A DNA stretch of 34,204 nt, from positions 1 to 34,204 of the forward strand of contig PNJO01000011.1 of assembly GCA_013821905.1 (NCBI GenBank), written 5' to 3'. The notes under the pieces were generated by a model. The model was not told where the DNA came from and made no database searches. It saw nothing but the letters and a program-made list of their open reading frames with translations. The DNA comes from Sphingopyxis sp. GTDB lineage: Bacteria; Pseudomonadota; Alphaproteobacteria; Sphingomonadales; Sphingomonadaceae. Made by a program: the position numbers and the translations under genes. Numbering within the stretch: the first letter of the stretch is position 1; the number at the start of each line of letters is the position of its first letter. Shown piece by piece: positions 9,413 through 18,514 of this stretch.

Positions 9413-9979
9413 ATGTTCCATCCCGATCTTGCCCGGCATCCCGATTCCTGTCCGGCTCTCGTCCTCAACGCAGACTATACGCCGCTGAGTTATTACCCGC
9501 TGAGCCTGTGGCCGTGGCAGACCGCGGTCAAGGCGGTGTTCCTCGACCGGGTGACCATCGTCGAGAATTACGAACGCGAAATCCATTCGCCGACGCGGAC
9601 GATGCCGATCCCCAGCGTGATCGCGCTGCGGCAATATGTGAAGCCGTCGGAGCATCCCGCCTTCACGCGCTTCAACCTGTTCCTGCGCGACCGCTTCGCC
9701 TGCCAATATTGCGGGTCGGGCAAGGATCTGACCTTCGACCATGTGGTGCCGCGCCGGCTCGGCGGGCGCACGACGTGGGAAAATGTCGCCACCGCCTGCG
9801 CACCGTGCAACCTGAAAAAGGGAGGCCGCACGCCGCAGCAGGCGCATATGCCGATCTATCGCCAGCCGTGGCGCCCGACGAGCTGGCAGCTGCAGGACAA
9901 TGGCCGGGCCTTCCCGCCGAACTATCTGCATACGAGCTGGATCGACTGGCTCTATTGGGACGTTGAGCTGGAAGGGTAG
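9413..9979 (+). CDS. HNH endonuclease
   Basis: RFACQYCGSGKDLTFDHVVPRRLGGRTTWENVATACAPCNLKKGGRTP: CxxC...DH...N...CxxCN HNH zinc core. Confidence 0.93.
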   Translation: MFHPDLARHPDSCPALVLNADYTPLSYYPLSLWPWQTAVKAVFLDRVTIVENYEREIHSPTRTMPIPSVIALRQYVKPSEHPAFTRFNLFLRDRFACQYCGSGKDLTFDHVVPRRLGGRTTWENVATACAPCNLKKGGRTPQQAHMPIYRQPWRPTSWQLQDNGRAFPPNYLHTSWIDWLYWDVELEG

Positions 9980-10031
9980 GCTTGGGCGATCCTAGGCGCA
10001 AACCCTCGCTCATTGCGCCGCGCCAGTTGGA

Positions 10032-10049
10032 CCCCGGCTTTCGCCGGGG
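10032..10049. repeat. Single REP-like hairpin (element b, half unit)
   Basis: CCCCGGC-TTTC-GCCGGGG. Confidence 0.75.
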
Positions 10050-10084
10050 ATCACCGGAAGAGCTCGCAGCGCGTCGTCCCTTTG

Positions 10085-10162
10085 TCGTCACCCCGGGCTT
10101 GACCCGGGGCCTGCCTGACTTGAAAACAAGGCGGATCCCGGATCAGGTCCGGGACGACGAGG
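10085..10162. repeat. REP/BIME-like bipartite palindrome (element b)
   Basis: GTCA-CCCCGGG-CTTGA-CCCGGGG ... CCCGGA-TCAGG-TCCGGG-ACGACG. Confidence 0.85.
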
Positions 10163-10179
10163 TTGGGAAGGAGAAGATC

Positions 10180-10590
10180 ATGCTCCGCATTGCCGCCCCT
10201 GTTGCGCTTGCCCTTTCGCTGACCGCCTGCGCGACCGCGCCCGCCGAGCGGACGATCGCCGTCACCGGCAGCATCACCTATCGCGAGCGCATCGCGCTGC
10301 CGCCGACCGCGCGGATCGAGGTGCGGCTCGACGATGTCAGCCTGGCCGATGCGCCGGCCAACAATATGGCGACGCAGAGCTTCGCGAGCGAGGGCAGGCA
10401 AGTGCCGTTCGCCTTCAGCCTGACCGTCGACCGCGCCGACATCGACCCGCGGCACAGCTACGCCGTGTCGGCGCGCATCACCGACGCGTCGGGCAAGCTG
10501 ATGTTCGTCACCGATACGCGCAACTCTGTTGCGTTCGACAGCGGGTCGGCGGTCGATATGGGCATGCTGACCCTCGTCAGGACGCACTGA
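10180..10590 (+). CDS. YbaY-family lipoprotein
   Basis: MLRIAAPVALALSLTACATAP lipobox; VTGSITYRERIALPPTARIEVRLDDVSLAD ... PFAFSLTVDRADIDPRHSYAVSARI. Confidence 0.85.
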   Translation: MLRIAAPVALALSLTACATAPAERTIAVTGSITYRERIALPPTARIEVRLDDVSLADAPANNMATQSFASEGRQVPFAFSLTVDRADIDPRHSYAVSARITDASGKLMFVTDTRNSVAFDSGSAVDMGMLTLVRTH

Positions 10591-10649
10591 TCTGACATTG
10601 CGGGTTTTCGGCGCATAGCTATGCGTCGCTTGACCCTGCGTCTTCGCAG

Positions 10650-13337
10650 GTGCAGCAAGCTGGGCCCATGGGCCCGCCGATCCAGATCTCGCAAAATCCC
10701 GACATCCGCTATCTCGGGCGGATTCTCGGCGACGTCATCCGCGCCTATGGCGGCGACAAATTGTTCCGCCAGACCGAATATATCCGCTCGTCGAGCGTCG
10801 ACCGGCACCGCGGCATCGCGGGGGCCGAGGCGATCGACCCGGGGCTCGATGCGCTGGGGCTCGACGATACGATCGCCTTCGTGCGCGGCTTCATGCTCTT
10901 TTCGATGCTCGCCAATCTGGCCGAGGACCGGCAGGGCGTGGCGGCCGAACCCGAGGCGACGGTCGCGGCGGCGCTCGAGAAATTGCGCGCCGACGGGATC
11001 GACGGCGACGCGGTCGCGGCGCTGCTCGACGCGTCGCTCGTCGCGCCGGTGCTGACCGCGCACCCGACCGAGGTCCGCCGCAAGTCGGTGCTCGACCACA
11101 AGAACCGTATCGCCGAACTGATGCGGCTGCGCGACAACGGCGCCGCCGAGACACCCGAGGGCGATGTGGTCGAAGAGGCGATCCGGCGGCAGGTCGCGCT
11201 GCTGTGGCAGACGCGGCCGCTGCGCACGCAGAAATTGTTCGTCGCCGACGAGATCGACAATGCGCTCACCTATTTGCGCGACGTTTTCCTGCCGGTGGTG
11301 CCCAAACTCTATGCGCGCTGGGAGAAGGAGCTGGGGCACCGCCCCGCCAGCTTCCTGCGCGTCGGCAGCTGGATCGGCGGCGACCGCGACGGCAATCCCT
11401 TCGTCACCGCCGAAACGCTGCACATGGCGACCAGCCGCAACGCCGCCGCGGTGCTCGGCCATTATGCCGATGCCGTCCACGGGCTCGGCGCCGAACTGTC
11501 GCTGTCGTCGACGCTCGCCCCCGTATCCGAAGCGGTCGAAGCGCTGGCCGAGGCGAGCGGCGACAACGCCCCGAGCCGCCGCGACGAGCCCTATCGCCGC
11601 GCGCTGTCGGGTATCTATGCGCGCCTCTGTGCCACCTATGCCGAAATCGTCGGCAAGGCGCCGCCGCGGCCGTCGGCGCTCGCCGGCGCGCCCTATGCGA
11701 CGCCAGGCGACTTCCGCCGCGATCTGGTCGTCATTGCGAACGCGCTGTCGGCGGGCGGCGGCGGCCAGCTCGAAGGAATCGGCGCGCTCGGGCGGCTGAT
11801 CCGCGCGGTCGAGGTTTTCGGTTTCCACCTCGCGACGCTCGACATGCGGCAGAACAGCGCGGTGCACGAACGCGTGCTCGCCGAATTGCTCCGGGTGTCG
11901 GGGGTCGAGGGCGATTATCTGGCGCTGGACGAGGAGGCGCGCGTCGCGCTGCTGCGCCGCGAGCTCGCGGTCAACCGCCCGCTCGCCGCGCCGTGGCACC
12001 GGTGGAGCGAGGAGACTGCGGGCGAGCTCGCGATCGTCCACGCCGCCGCCGCGATCCGCGCCCGGCTCGGCAATCAGGCGATCCTGCAATGGATCATCAG
12101 CAAGGCCGAGAGCCTGTCCGACCTGCTCGAAGTCCATGTCCTCGCGCGCGAGGCCGGGCTGTGGTCGGCCGAGGGCACCGACGACCTGATGGTCGTGCCG
12201 CTGTTCGAGACGATCGCCGACCTCGACGACGCACCCGCGATCATGGCGCGCTATCTCGCGCTGCCCGAGATCGCGCCGCATATCGCCGCGCGCGGGCATC
12301 AGGAAGTGATGATCGGCTATTCGGATTCGAACAAGGACGGCGGCTATCTGACCTCGACCTGGGGGCTGCATCAGGCGTCGGCGGCGCTGACCCCGGTGTT
12401 CGAGGCGGCCGACACCGCGATGCAGCTGTTCCACGGCCGCGGCGGGGCGGTGGGGCGCGGCGGCGGCAGCGCCTTTGCGGCGATCCGCGCGCAGCCCGCG
12501 GGCACGGTGCAGGGGCGCATCCGCATCACCGAACAGGGCGAGGTGATCGCGGCGAAATATGGCACGGGCGACAGCGCGGCGACGAACCTCGAGGCGATGG
12601 TGTCGGCGAGCCTGCTCGCCAGCCTCGAGCCCGAGGCGCTGAGCGACGCCGACGCGGCGCGCTTTGCCGGCGCGATGGACGCGCTGTCGGACAGCGCCTT
12701 CGCCGCCTATCGCGGGCTGGTCTATGACACGCCGGCGTTCCGGGATTTCTTCCGCGCGATGACCCCGATCGCCGAGATCGCGACGCTGAAGATCGGGTCG
12801 CGGCCGTCGAGCCGCACCAAGAGCAGCGCGATCGAGGATCTGCGCGCGATCCCCTGGGTGTTCAGCTGGGCGCAGGCGCGCGCCATGCTGCCGGGCTGGT
12901 ACGGCACCGGCGAAGGCTTTGCCGCCTTCGGCGACAAGGCGCTGCTCGCCGACATGGCGGCGGGCTGGCCCTTCTTTGCGGCGCTGCTGGGCAATATGGA
13001 GATGGTGCTGGCGAAGTCCGACATGGGGATCGCGGCGCGCTATGCCGAGCTGGCGGCGCATATCGACGGCCATGACACGATCTTCACGGCGATCCGCGAC
13101 GGCTGGCACCGCGCGCATGACGGCCTGCTCGACATCACCGGCCAGACGCGGCTGCTCGAGAAGAATCCGGCGCTCGAGGCGTCGATCCGCCTCCGCCTGC
13201 CCTATATCGAGCCGCTTAACCTGCTGCAGATCGAACTGATGAAGCGCCACCGCGCGGGCGAGACCGACCCGCGCATCGCCGAGGGCATCCAGCTGACGAT
13301 CAACGCGATCGCGACGGCGCTCAGGAACAGCGGGTAG
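10650..13337 (+). CDS. ppc: Phosphoenolpyruvate carboxylase
   Basis: VLTAHPTEVRRKS, GSWIGGDRDGNPFVT, MIGYSDSNKDGGYLTSTW, FHGRGGAVGRGGG; start is GTG 10650 or in-frame ATG 10668. Confidence 0.97.
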   Translation: MQQAGPMGPPIQISQNPDIRYLGRILGDVIRAYGGDKLFRQTEYIRSSSVDRHRGIAGAEAIDPGLDALGLDDTIAFVRGFMLFSMLANLAEDRQGVAAEPEATVAAALEKLRADGIDGDAVAALLDASLVAPVLTAHPTEVRRKSVLDHKNRIAELMRLRDNGAAETPEGDVVEEAIRRQVALLWQTRPLRTQKLFVADEIDNALTYLRDVFLPVVPKLYARWEKELGHRPASFLRVGSWIGGDRDGNPFVTAETLHMATSRNAAAVLGHYADAVHGLGAELSLSSTLAPVSEAVEALAEASGDNAPSRRDEPYRRALSGIYARLCATYAEIVGKAPPRPSALAGAPYATPGDFRRDLVVIANALSAGGGGQLEGIGALGRLIRAVEVFGFHLATLDMRQNSAVHERVLAELLRVSGVEGDYLALDEEARVALLRRELAVNRPLAAPWHRWSEETAGELAIVHAAAAIRARLGNQAILQWIISKAESLSDLLEVHVLAREAGLWSAEGTDDLMVVPLFETIADLDDAPAIMARYLALPEIAPHIAARGHQEVMIGYSDSNKDGGYLTSTWGLHQASAALTPVFEAADTAMQLFHGRGGAVGRGGGSAFAAIRAQPAGTVQGRIRITEQGEVIAAKYGTGDSAATNLEAMVSASLLASLEPEALSDADAARFAGAMDALSDSAFAAYRGLVYDTPAFRDFFRAMTPIAEIATLKIGSRPSSRTKSSAIEDLRAIPWVFSWAQARAMLPGWYGTGEGFAAFGDKALLADMAAGWPFFAALLGNMEMVLAKSDMGIAARYAELAAHIDGHDTIFTAIRDGWHRAHDGLLDITGQTRLLEKNPALEASIRLRLPYIEPLNLLQIELMKRHRAGETDPRIAEGIQLTINAIATALRNSG

Positions 13338-13339
13338 GC

Positions 13340-13430
13340 CATCGCCCCCGCGCAGGCGGGGGCCGCTGCCGGCCCGTCCCTACGGCGCCGCATAAGCCGC
13401 TGGCGGCCCCCGCCTTCGCGGGGGCGACGA
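13340..13430. repeat. REP/BIME-like bipartite palindrome (element c), between convergent genes
   Basis: CCCCCGC-GCAG-GCGGGGG ... CCCCCGC-CTTC-GCGGGGG-CGACG. Confidence 0.85.
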
Positions 13431-13438
13431 TATAGCGT

Positions 13439-13960
13439 TCAGCTCTTGACGATCACCACCTCGCCCTTGGCGGCCTTGCCGTCGGGACCGAAGCTGATCG
13501 TGAAATCCTCGCCGTCGCTGGTCTTGCCCGCGAGCGTGTCGCCCGTGCGCGTGACCTTGACGCCCTGCTTGCCGAATTCGCCCGCCATCCAGTCGGCGGC
13601 GACCTTGGGCGCGGCGGGCGAGGTGAAGCCGAGCTTGACGGTCGCCTTGTCGGTGCCGCCCCTGTCGGTCGCATTGACGTCGACCTTGGTCACATGGCTG
13701 CCGGGGTAGAGCTTGACGCCGTCGATGTCGAAATCGCCTTCGATATCGAGGTCGACGAAGTCGGGCACGTCGATGTTGATCGCGGTGCCGTCCTCGCCGT
13801 CGATCTTGATCTTGCCGCCGTCCTTGCCGGCGTTGATCTTCACGCCGCCGCTGTCGCCGTCGGCGTTGATCGAGATTTCGGTGCCTTCGCCCGACGTCTT
13901 CTCGCCCGACCCGCAGGCGGCGAGGAGCATCATCGGGGGGATGAGGAACGCGAGACGCAT
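13439..13960 (-). CDS. Acidic repetitive lipoprotein, function unknown
   Basis: MRLAFLIPPMMLLAACGSGEKTSG lipobox, then short acidic/Gly repeats ISINADGDSGGVKINAGKDGGKIKIDGEDGTAINID. Confidence 0.75.
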   Translation of the reverse strand: MRLAFLIPPMMLLAACGSGEKTSGEGTEISINADGDSGGVKINAGKDGGKIKIDGEDGTAINIDVPDFVDLDIEGDFDIDGVKLYPGSHVTKVDVNATDRGGTDKATVKLGFTSPAAPKVAADWMAGEFGKQGVKVTRTGDTLAGKTSDGEDFTISFGPDGKAAKGEVVIVKS

Positions 13961-14029
13961 GGTCGTTCTCCTTGGTGCATTAGTTAGATAATACACCGTG
14001 GTTGTGATCGAGTCAATCTGTCCCCTTTT

Positions 14030-14106
14030 CGTCATGCCGGGCTTGACCCGGCATCCCGCTTTTCGACGCCGCTAGGCGGGAGCCCGGATCAAGTCCGGGG
14101 TGACGG
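14030..14106. repeat. REP/BIME-like bipartite palindrome (element d)
   Basis: GTC-ATGCCGGG-CTTGA-CCCGGCAT ... CCCGGA-TCAAG-TCCGGGG-TGACGG. Confidence 0.88.
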
Positions 14107-14116
14107 AGATGGGAAA

Positions 14117-14920
14117 TCAGGCGTCGATGCTGGTTTTCAAATCGCCGTGGACGAGCCCGCCGTCGACAGTGATCGTGTCGCCGACGACATAGTCACCCGC
14201 CTTCGACGCGAGGAAGATCGCGGCGCCCGCCATATCTTCGGGCACACCGATGCGCTTCACCGGGATGCTCTTCGCGACCGCGTCGCCATGATCGCGCGCC
14301 GCCTTGTTCATCTCCGACTGGAAGGCGCCGGGGGCGATCGCGGTGACGAGGATATGGTCGGTGACCAGCCGCGCCGCCATGCGCTTGGTGAGGTAGAGGA
14401 TCGCGGCCTTCGACGCGTGATAGCTGTATGTTTCCCAGGGGTTCAAGCGCATCCCGTCGATCGAGCCGATGTTGATGACCTTCGCCGGGCGGTCGGCGGT
14501 GCCGGCGGCCTTCAGCAGCCCGTGCAGCGCCTGGGTCAGGAAGAAAGGCGATTTGACGTTGATGTCCATCACCTTGTCCCAGCCCGCTTCGGGGAAGCCT
14601 TCGAAGGGTTCGCCCCACGCCGCGCCGGCATTGTTGACGAGGATGTCGAGGCGTTCTTCGCGCGCCTCAAGCTCCTTGGCGAGCGCGCGGCAGCCCTCGA
14701 CGGTCGAAAGGTCGACGGGAAGTCCGATCACCTTGCCGGGGTAGCGCGTCTCGAAATCGGCGACGGCTTCCTCGATCTGCGCCGTCTTGCGCGCCGAGAT
14801 ATAGACGCGCGCGGCGCCCGCGGCGAGATAGCCTTCGACGATCATCTTGCCGATGCCGCGCGAGCCGCCGGTGACGAGCGCGATGCGGCCCGAGAGGCCG
14901 AACATGTCATTGAGGTTCAT
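14117..14920 (-). CDS. SDR family oxidoreductase
   Basis: ALVTGGSRGIGK, NNAGAAWG, YSYHASKAA, DGGLVHGD. Confidence 0.93.
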   Translation of the reverse strand: MNLNDMFGLSGRIALVTGGSRGIGKMIVEGYLAAGAARVYISARKTAQIEEAVADFETRYPGKVIGLPVDLSTVEGCRALAKELEAREERLDILVNNAGAAWGEPFEGFPEAGWDKVMDINVKSPFFLTQALHGLLKAAGTADRPAKVINIGSIDGMRLNPWETYSYHASKAAILYLTKRMAARLVTDHILVTAIAPGAFQSEMNKAARDHGDAVAKSIPVKRIGVPEDMAGAAIFLASKAGDYVVGDTITVDGGLVHGDLKTSIDA

Positions 14921-14939
14921 TTGTCATTCTCCGATCATT

Positions 14940-15072
14940 CCCCTCCCCGCTGGGGAGGGGTTAGGGGTGGGGAGCCGCAGGCGTTCTTTTCTGTCTTCCT
15001 GCCCACCCCGCTGCGACTAGCGGACAAGTCCGCAAGTCTCGCGGCCCCTCCCGCTTGCGGGAGGGGATGGGG
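14940..15072. repeat. CCCCTCCCGC-type palindromic repeat (element e)
   Basis: CCCCTCCCCGCTGGGGAGGGG ... CCCCTCCCGCTTGCGGGAGGGG. Confidence 0.8.
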
Positions 15073-15077
15073 TCAAA

Positions 15078-16196
15078 TCAATACCCGTTCATCCGCGCGA
15101 CCTGGTCGATGTGATAATGCACGTCGCCCATAAATTCGGCGAGCGCGCGGTCGCGTTTCATATAGAGGCCGATGTCATATTCGTCGGTCATGCCGATGCC
15201 GCCGTGCATCTGCACGCCTTCGCGGACGGCAAGATTGGCGGCGCGGCCGGCTTTGGCCTTGGCGACCGAGACCATCAGCTTTGCGCCCTCGCTGCCCTCG
15301 TCGAGCAATTGCTGCGCCTTCATCACGGTGGCGCGCGCGACTTCCATCTCGCCATAGAGATGCGCAGCGCGGTGCTGGAGCCCCTGGAACTCGCCGATCA
15401 GCTTGCCGAACTGCTTGCGTTCCTTGAGGTAGGTGACGGTCATGTCCATCGCGCCCTGCCCGACGCCGACCATTTCGGCCGCGGCGCCGGTGCGCGTCGC
15501 GGCGAGCAGCGCATCGAGAATCTCGCCGCCGGCATCGACCTCGCCGATCACCGCGTCGGCATCGACCTCGACGCCGTCGAGCGTGACATGGCTCGCGAGC
15601 GAAGAATCGACCAGGCGGCGCGGGTCGGCGGTAACGCCCTTCGCATCCTTGGGCACCGCGAACAGCGTGATGCCGCCGTCGGTCTTCGCGGCGACGATGC
15701 TCATGTCGGCGACATGGCCGTGAAGCACGAAGCTCTTCTTGCCGTCGAGACGGAAGCCGTTGCCGGCGCGCGTCGCGGTCGTCGCAATGCGGTCGGGGCG
15801 ATGCTTCGCGCCTTCGTCGATCGCGAGCGCGACGATCGCCTCGCCCGATGCGATCGCGGGGAGCCAGCGGCTCGCCTGCGTACCGCCGGCCTTCGCGAGC
15901 GCGGCGACCGCGCCGACGCTCGTCGCGAGGAAAGGCGACGGGGTCAGGTTGCGGCCGATTTCCTCGAGCACGATGCCCGCCTCGATATGCCCCATGCCGA
16001 GCCCGCCATGCGCCTCGGGAACGAGCATGCCGGGCAGGCCCATTTCGGTGAACTGCGCCCAGAGGTCGCGCGAGAAGCCCGTGGCGTCGGCGCTGTCGCG
16101 GAGGCTGCGGAGGTGTGCGACCGGCGCCTGTTCGGCGACGAAGGGCGCGACGTTGTCCTTGAGCATCGCCTGGTCGTCATTGTGATAGAGCGGCAT
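15078..16196 (-). CDS. Acyl-CoA dehydrogenase-fold protein, likely non-catalytic subunit
   Basis: ACAD fold (YLKERKQFGKLIGEFQGLQH, QMHGGIGMTDEYDIGLYMKRDRAL) but lacks Glu at both usual catalytic positions (LAEFMGDVH in place of IYEGTNE; AATRT in place of LDLER). Confidence 0.9.
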   Translation of the reverse strand: MPLYHNDDQAMLKDNVAPFVAEQAPVAHLRSLRDSADATGFSRDLWAQFTEMGLPGMLVPEAHGGLGMGHIEAGIVLEEIGRNLTPSPFLATSVGAVAALAKAGGTQASRWLPAIASGEAIVALAIDEGAKHRPDRIATTATRAGNGFRLDGKKSFVLHGHVADMSIVAAKTDGGITLFAVPKDAKGVTADPRRLVDSSLASHVTLDGVEVDADAVIGEVDAGGEILDALLAATRTGAAAEMVGVGQGAMDMTVTYLKERKQFGKLIGEFQGLQHRAAHLYGEMEVARATVMKAQQLLDEGSEGAKLMVSVAKAKAGRAANLAVREGVQMHGGIGMTDEYDIGLYMKRDRALAEFMGDVHYHIDQVARMNGY

Positions 16197-16213
16197 GTCT
16201 GTCCCAATCTGTT

Positions 16214-16300
16214 GTCGTCATCCCAGCGAAAGCTGGGATCGTTGGCGGCGTGAACCGTCCTATTCCGATAGCGGCCCCAGCTTTCGCTGGGGCGACGGGT
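16214..16300. repeat. REP/BIME-like bipartite palindrome (element f)
   Basis: GTCAT-CCCAGC-GAAA-GCTGGG ... CCCCAGC-TTTC-GCTGGGG-CGACG. Confidence 0.88.
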
Positions 16301-16302
16301 TG

Positions 16303-17484
16303 TTAAGCTCCCGGCAAATCCAAAATCCGCTTGGCGATGACGTTGAGCATGACTTCGCTCGTCCCGCCTTCGATCGAATTGGCCTTGGTGCGGAGCCAGC
16401 TGCGCGCCCGCGCGCCGCCCTTGCTTTCCTCGCTGTCCCATTCGAGCGCGTCGCTGCCGCCGCCCGACATGACGAGTTCGTGGCGGCGCTTGTTGAGTTC
16501 GGTGCCGACATATTTCATCATGTTCGACGAGGCCGGATGCGCGCGGCCTGTTTTCCACATGTCCATGAAGCGCTCGCCCATCGCGCGATAGGCGAAGACG
16601 TCGGTGTCGAATGCCGCCATTTCGGCGCGCAGGATCGGGTCGTCGAGTTCGCCGTGGTCGTTCTTGCCGAGCGATTTGGCGAACAGCGCGCCAATGCTGA
16701 CCATGTCGCCGCCTGCGCCGCCGCCCGAGATCATCTCGCGTTCGTGGCCGAGCAGATATTTGGCGACGTCCCAGCCGCGATTGACCTGCCCCACGAACTG
16801 CGTCTTGGGCACTTCGACATCGTCGAAGAAGGTTTCGCAGAAGGGCGAGTTGCCCGAGATCAGCAGGATCGGCTTGGTCGTGACGCCCTTGCTCTCCATG
16901 TCGAAGAGCATGAAGGTGATGCCCTGATATTTGTTCGCCTTGTCGGTGCGGACGAGGCAGAAGATCCAGTCGGCCTTGTCGGCATAGCTGGTCCAGATCT
17001 TCGACCCGTTGACGACCCAGTGATCGCCCTTGTCTTCGCCGAAGGTCTGCAGCGAGACGAGGTCGCTGCCCGAGCCGGGTTCCGAATAGCCCTGGCACCA
17101 GCGGATTTCGCCGCGCGCGATCTGGTTCAGATAATGGACCTTCTGCTCCTCGGTGCCGAACTGGAGCAGCGCGGGGCCGAGCATCCAGATGCCGAAGCTG
17201 TCGAGCGGCGAGCGCGCGTTGATGCGCTTCATTTCCTGTTTGAGGATCTTGGTCTGCTCGGCGGTCAGCCCGGCGCCGCCATAGGCCTTGGGCCAGTCGG
17301 GGACGGTATAGCCCTTTTGGACGCAGGCTTCGAGCCACTGCTTCTGGGCGTCATTCTTGAACACCCATTTGCGGCCGCCCCAGCAGATGTCATTTTCATC
17401 GCGCACGGGCTCGCGCATTTCGGGGGGGCAATTGGCCTGCAGCCATTCGCGCACCTCGGTGCGGAAAGCGTCCACTTCGCTCAT
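16303..17484 (-). CDS. Acyl-CoA dehydrogenase, likely catalytic subunit of a heteromer
   Basis: CQGYSEPGSGSDLVSLQT, WVVNGSKIWTSYA, NSIEGGTSEVMLNVIAKRIL; E248 in LLGHERE matches the alternative catalytic Glu position. Confidence 0.94.
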   Translation of the reverse strand: MSEVDAFRTEVREWLQANCPPEMREPVRDENDICWGGRKWVFKNDAQKQWLEACVQKGYTVPDWPKAYGGAGLTAEQTKILKQEMKRINARSPLDSFGIWMLGPALLQFGTEEQKVHYLNQIARGEIRWCQGYSEPGSGSDLVSLQTFGEDKGDHWVVNGSKIWTSYADKADWIFCLVRTDKANKYQGITFMLFDMESKGVTTKPILLISGNSPFCETFFDDVEVPKTQFVGQVNRGWDVAKYLLGHEREMISGGGAGGDMVSIGALFAKSLGKNDHGELDDPILRAEMAAFDTDVFAYRAMGERFMDMWKTGRAHPASSNMMKYVGTELNKRRHELVMSGGGSDALEWDSEESKGGARARSWLRTKANSIEGGTSEVMLNVIAKRILDLPGA

Positions 17485-17530
17485 CCTTTGGCTCCTCTTC
17501 TCTGCGGCGAACCTACGTCCGCTTCGCTGC

Positions 17531-17546
17531 TTTACGCAAGCGTCAA
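17531..17546. promoter_or_regulatory. Operator-like inverted repeat in divergent intergenic region
   Basis: TTTACGC-AA-GCGTCAA, 7-2-7 architecture with one mismatch. Confidence 0.55.
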
Positions 17547-17598
17547 CTTGGCGCGGCGAGCCTGCCGTTACGGCGCCGTAGCGTCGGATCGACCGGCG

Positions 17599-17626
17599 TT
17601 GACGCGGCTTTCTGCGCCCCTAAGCT
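17599..17626 (+). promoter_or_regulatory. Possible sigma70-type promoter for the plus-strand SDR/MFS genes
   Basis: TTGACG-N16-TAAGCT about 30 bp upstream of ATG 17657. Confidence 0.3.
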
Positions 17627-17656
17627 AAGTGGCAAAAGAAAACGGGAGAATGGGTC

Positions 17657-18514
17657 ATGCGATTCGCAGGAAAGATTGCCGTCGTCACCGGCGCGGCGTC
17701 GGGCATCGGCAAGGCGGCGGTATTGAAACTCGCGGGCGAAGGCGCGCATGTCTTCGCCGCCGACATCGACGAGGCGGGCGGACAGGCGCTCGCCGAACAG
17801 TCGAACGGCAAGATCGACTTCGTCCGCTGCGACGTCACCGTGCCGTCGGATATCGAGGCACTGATGGACGCGGCCGCGGCAAAGGCGGGCGGGATCGACA
17901 TCGTCTTCAACAATGCGGCCGCGGGCGGCGACCGCGCGCCGATCGACGAGATTACGCCCGAAGGCTGGGACCGCACGATGGATCTGGTGCTCAAGTCGGT
18001 CGCGATGGGCATCCGCTATGCCGCGCCGCACATGAAGGGGCGGAAAGGCGCGTCGATCGTCAACACCGCGAGCGTCGCGGCGCTCGGCGCGGGCTATTCG
18101 CCGATCGCCTATGCGGTGGCGAAGGCGGGCGTGCTGCACCTCAGCAAGGTCGCGGCGACCGATCTGGCCCAATATGGCATCCGCGTGAACGCGATCTGCC
18201 CGGGCTTCATCAACACCAATATCTTCACCGCGTCGCTCGAGGTGCCCGGCGAGATGAAGGAGCAGGCGAATGCCGCGATCGCCGCGATGAGCGCGAACGC
18301 CCAGCCGGTCGCGCGCGGCGGCCAGCCCGAGGATATCGCCAACGCGGTCGCCTATCTCGCGAGCGAGGAATCCTCTTTCATGACCGGCACGCACCTGCTG
18401 GTCGACGGCGGGCTGACGATCGGCCAGCGCCATGCGTGGGACAAGGAAACGCCGGGCATGTTCGACGCCCTGCTCGCTATGGAGGAAGCGGCGAAAGCCG
18501 GAGCCCCGGCGTGA
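17657..18514 (+). CDS. SDR family oxidoreductase
   Basis: AVVTGAASGIGKAAV, NNAAAGGD, YAVAKAGV, VDGGLTIG. Confidence 0.93.
   Translation: MRFAGKIAVVTGAASGIGKAAVLKLAGEGAHVFAADIDEAGGQALAEQSNGKIDFVRCDVTVPSDIEALMDAAAAKAGGIDIVFNNAAAGGDRAPIDEITPEGWDRTMDLVLKSVAMGIRYAAPHMKGRKGASIVNTASVAALGAGYSPIAYAVAKAGVLHLSKVAATDLAQYGIRVNAICPGFINTNIFTASLEVPGEMKEQANAAIAAMSANAQPVARGGQPEDIANAVAYLASEESSFMTGTHLLVDGGLTIGQRHAWDKETPGMFDALLAMEEAAKAGAPA

Noticed and set aside
10458-13250. 930-aa minus-strand open frame
   Set aside because: Antisense shadow of ppc; no recognisable domain
13340-13430. REP element c considered a plain rho-independent terminator between ppc and the lipoprotein gene
   Set aside because: No T-tract follows either hairpin and the same layout occurs inside operons
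15078-16196. Acyl-CoA dehydrogenase considered a pseudogene because the catalytic Glu is missing
   Set aside because: Intact full-length frame beside a Glu-bearing partner; better explained as a non-catalytic subunit
17569-17580. TACGGCGCCGTA perfect 12-bp palindrome in the divergent promoter region
   Set aside because: Short and GC-rich, and no second copy noticed; weaker than the 7-2-7 operator
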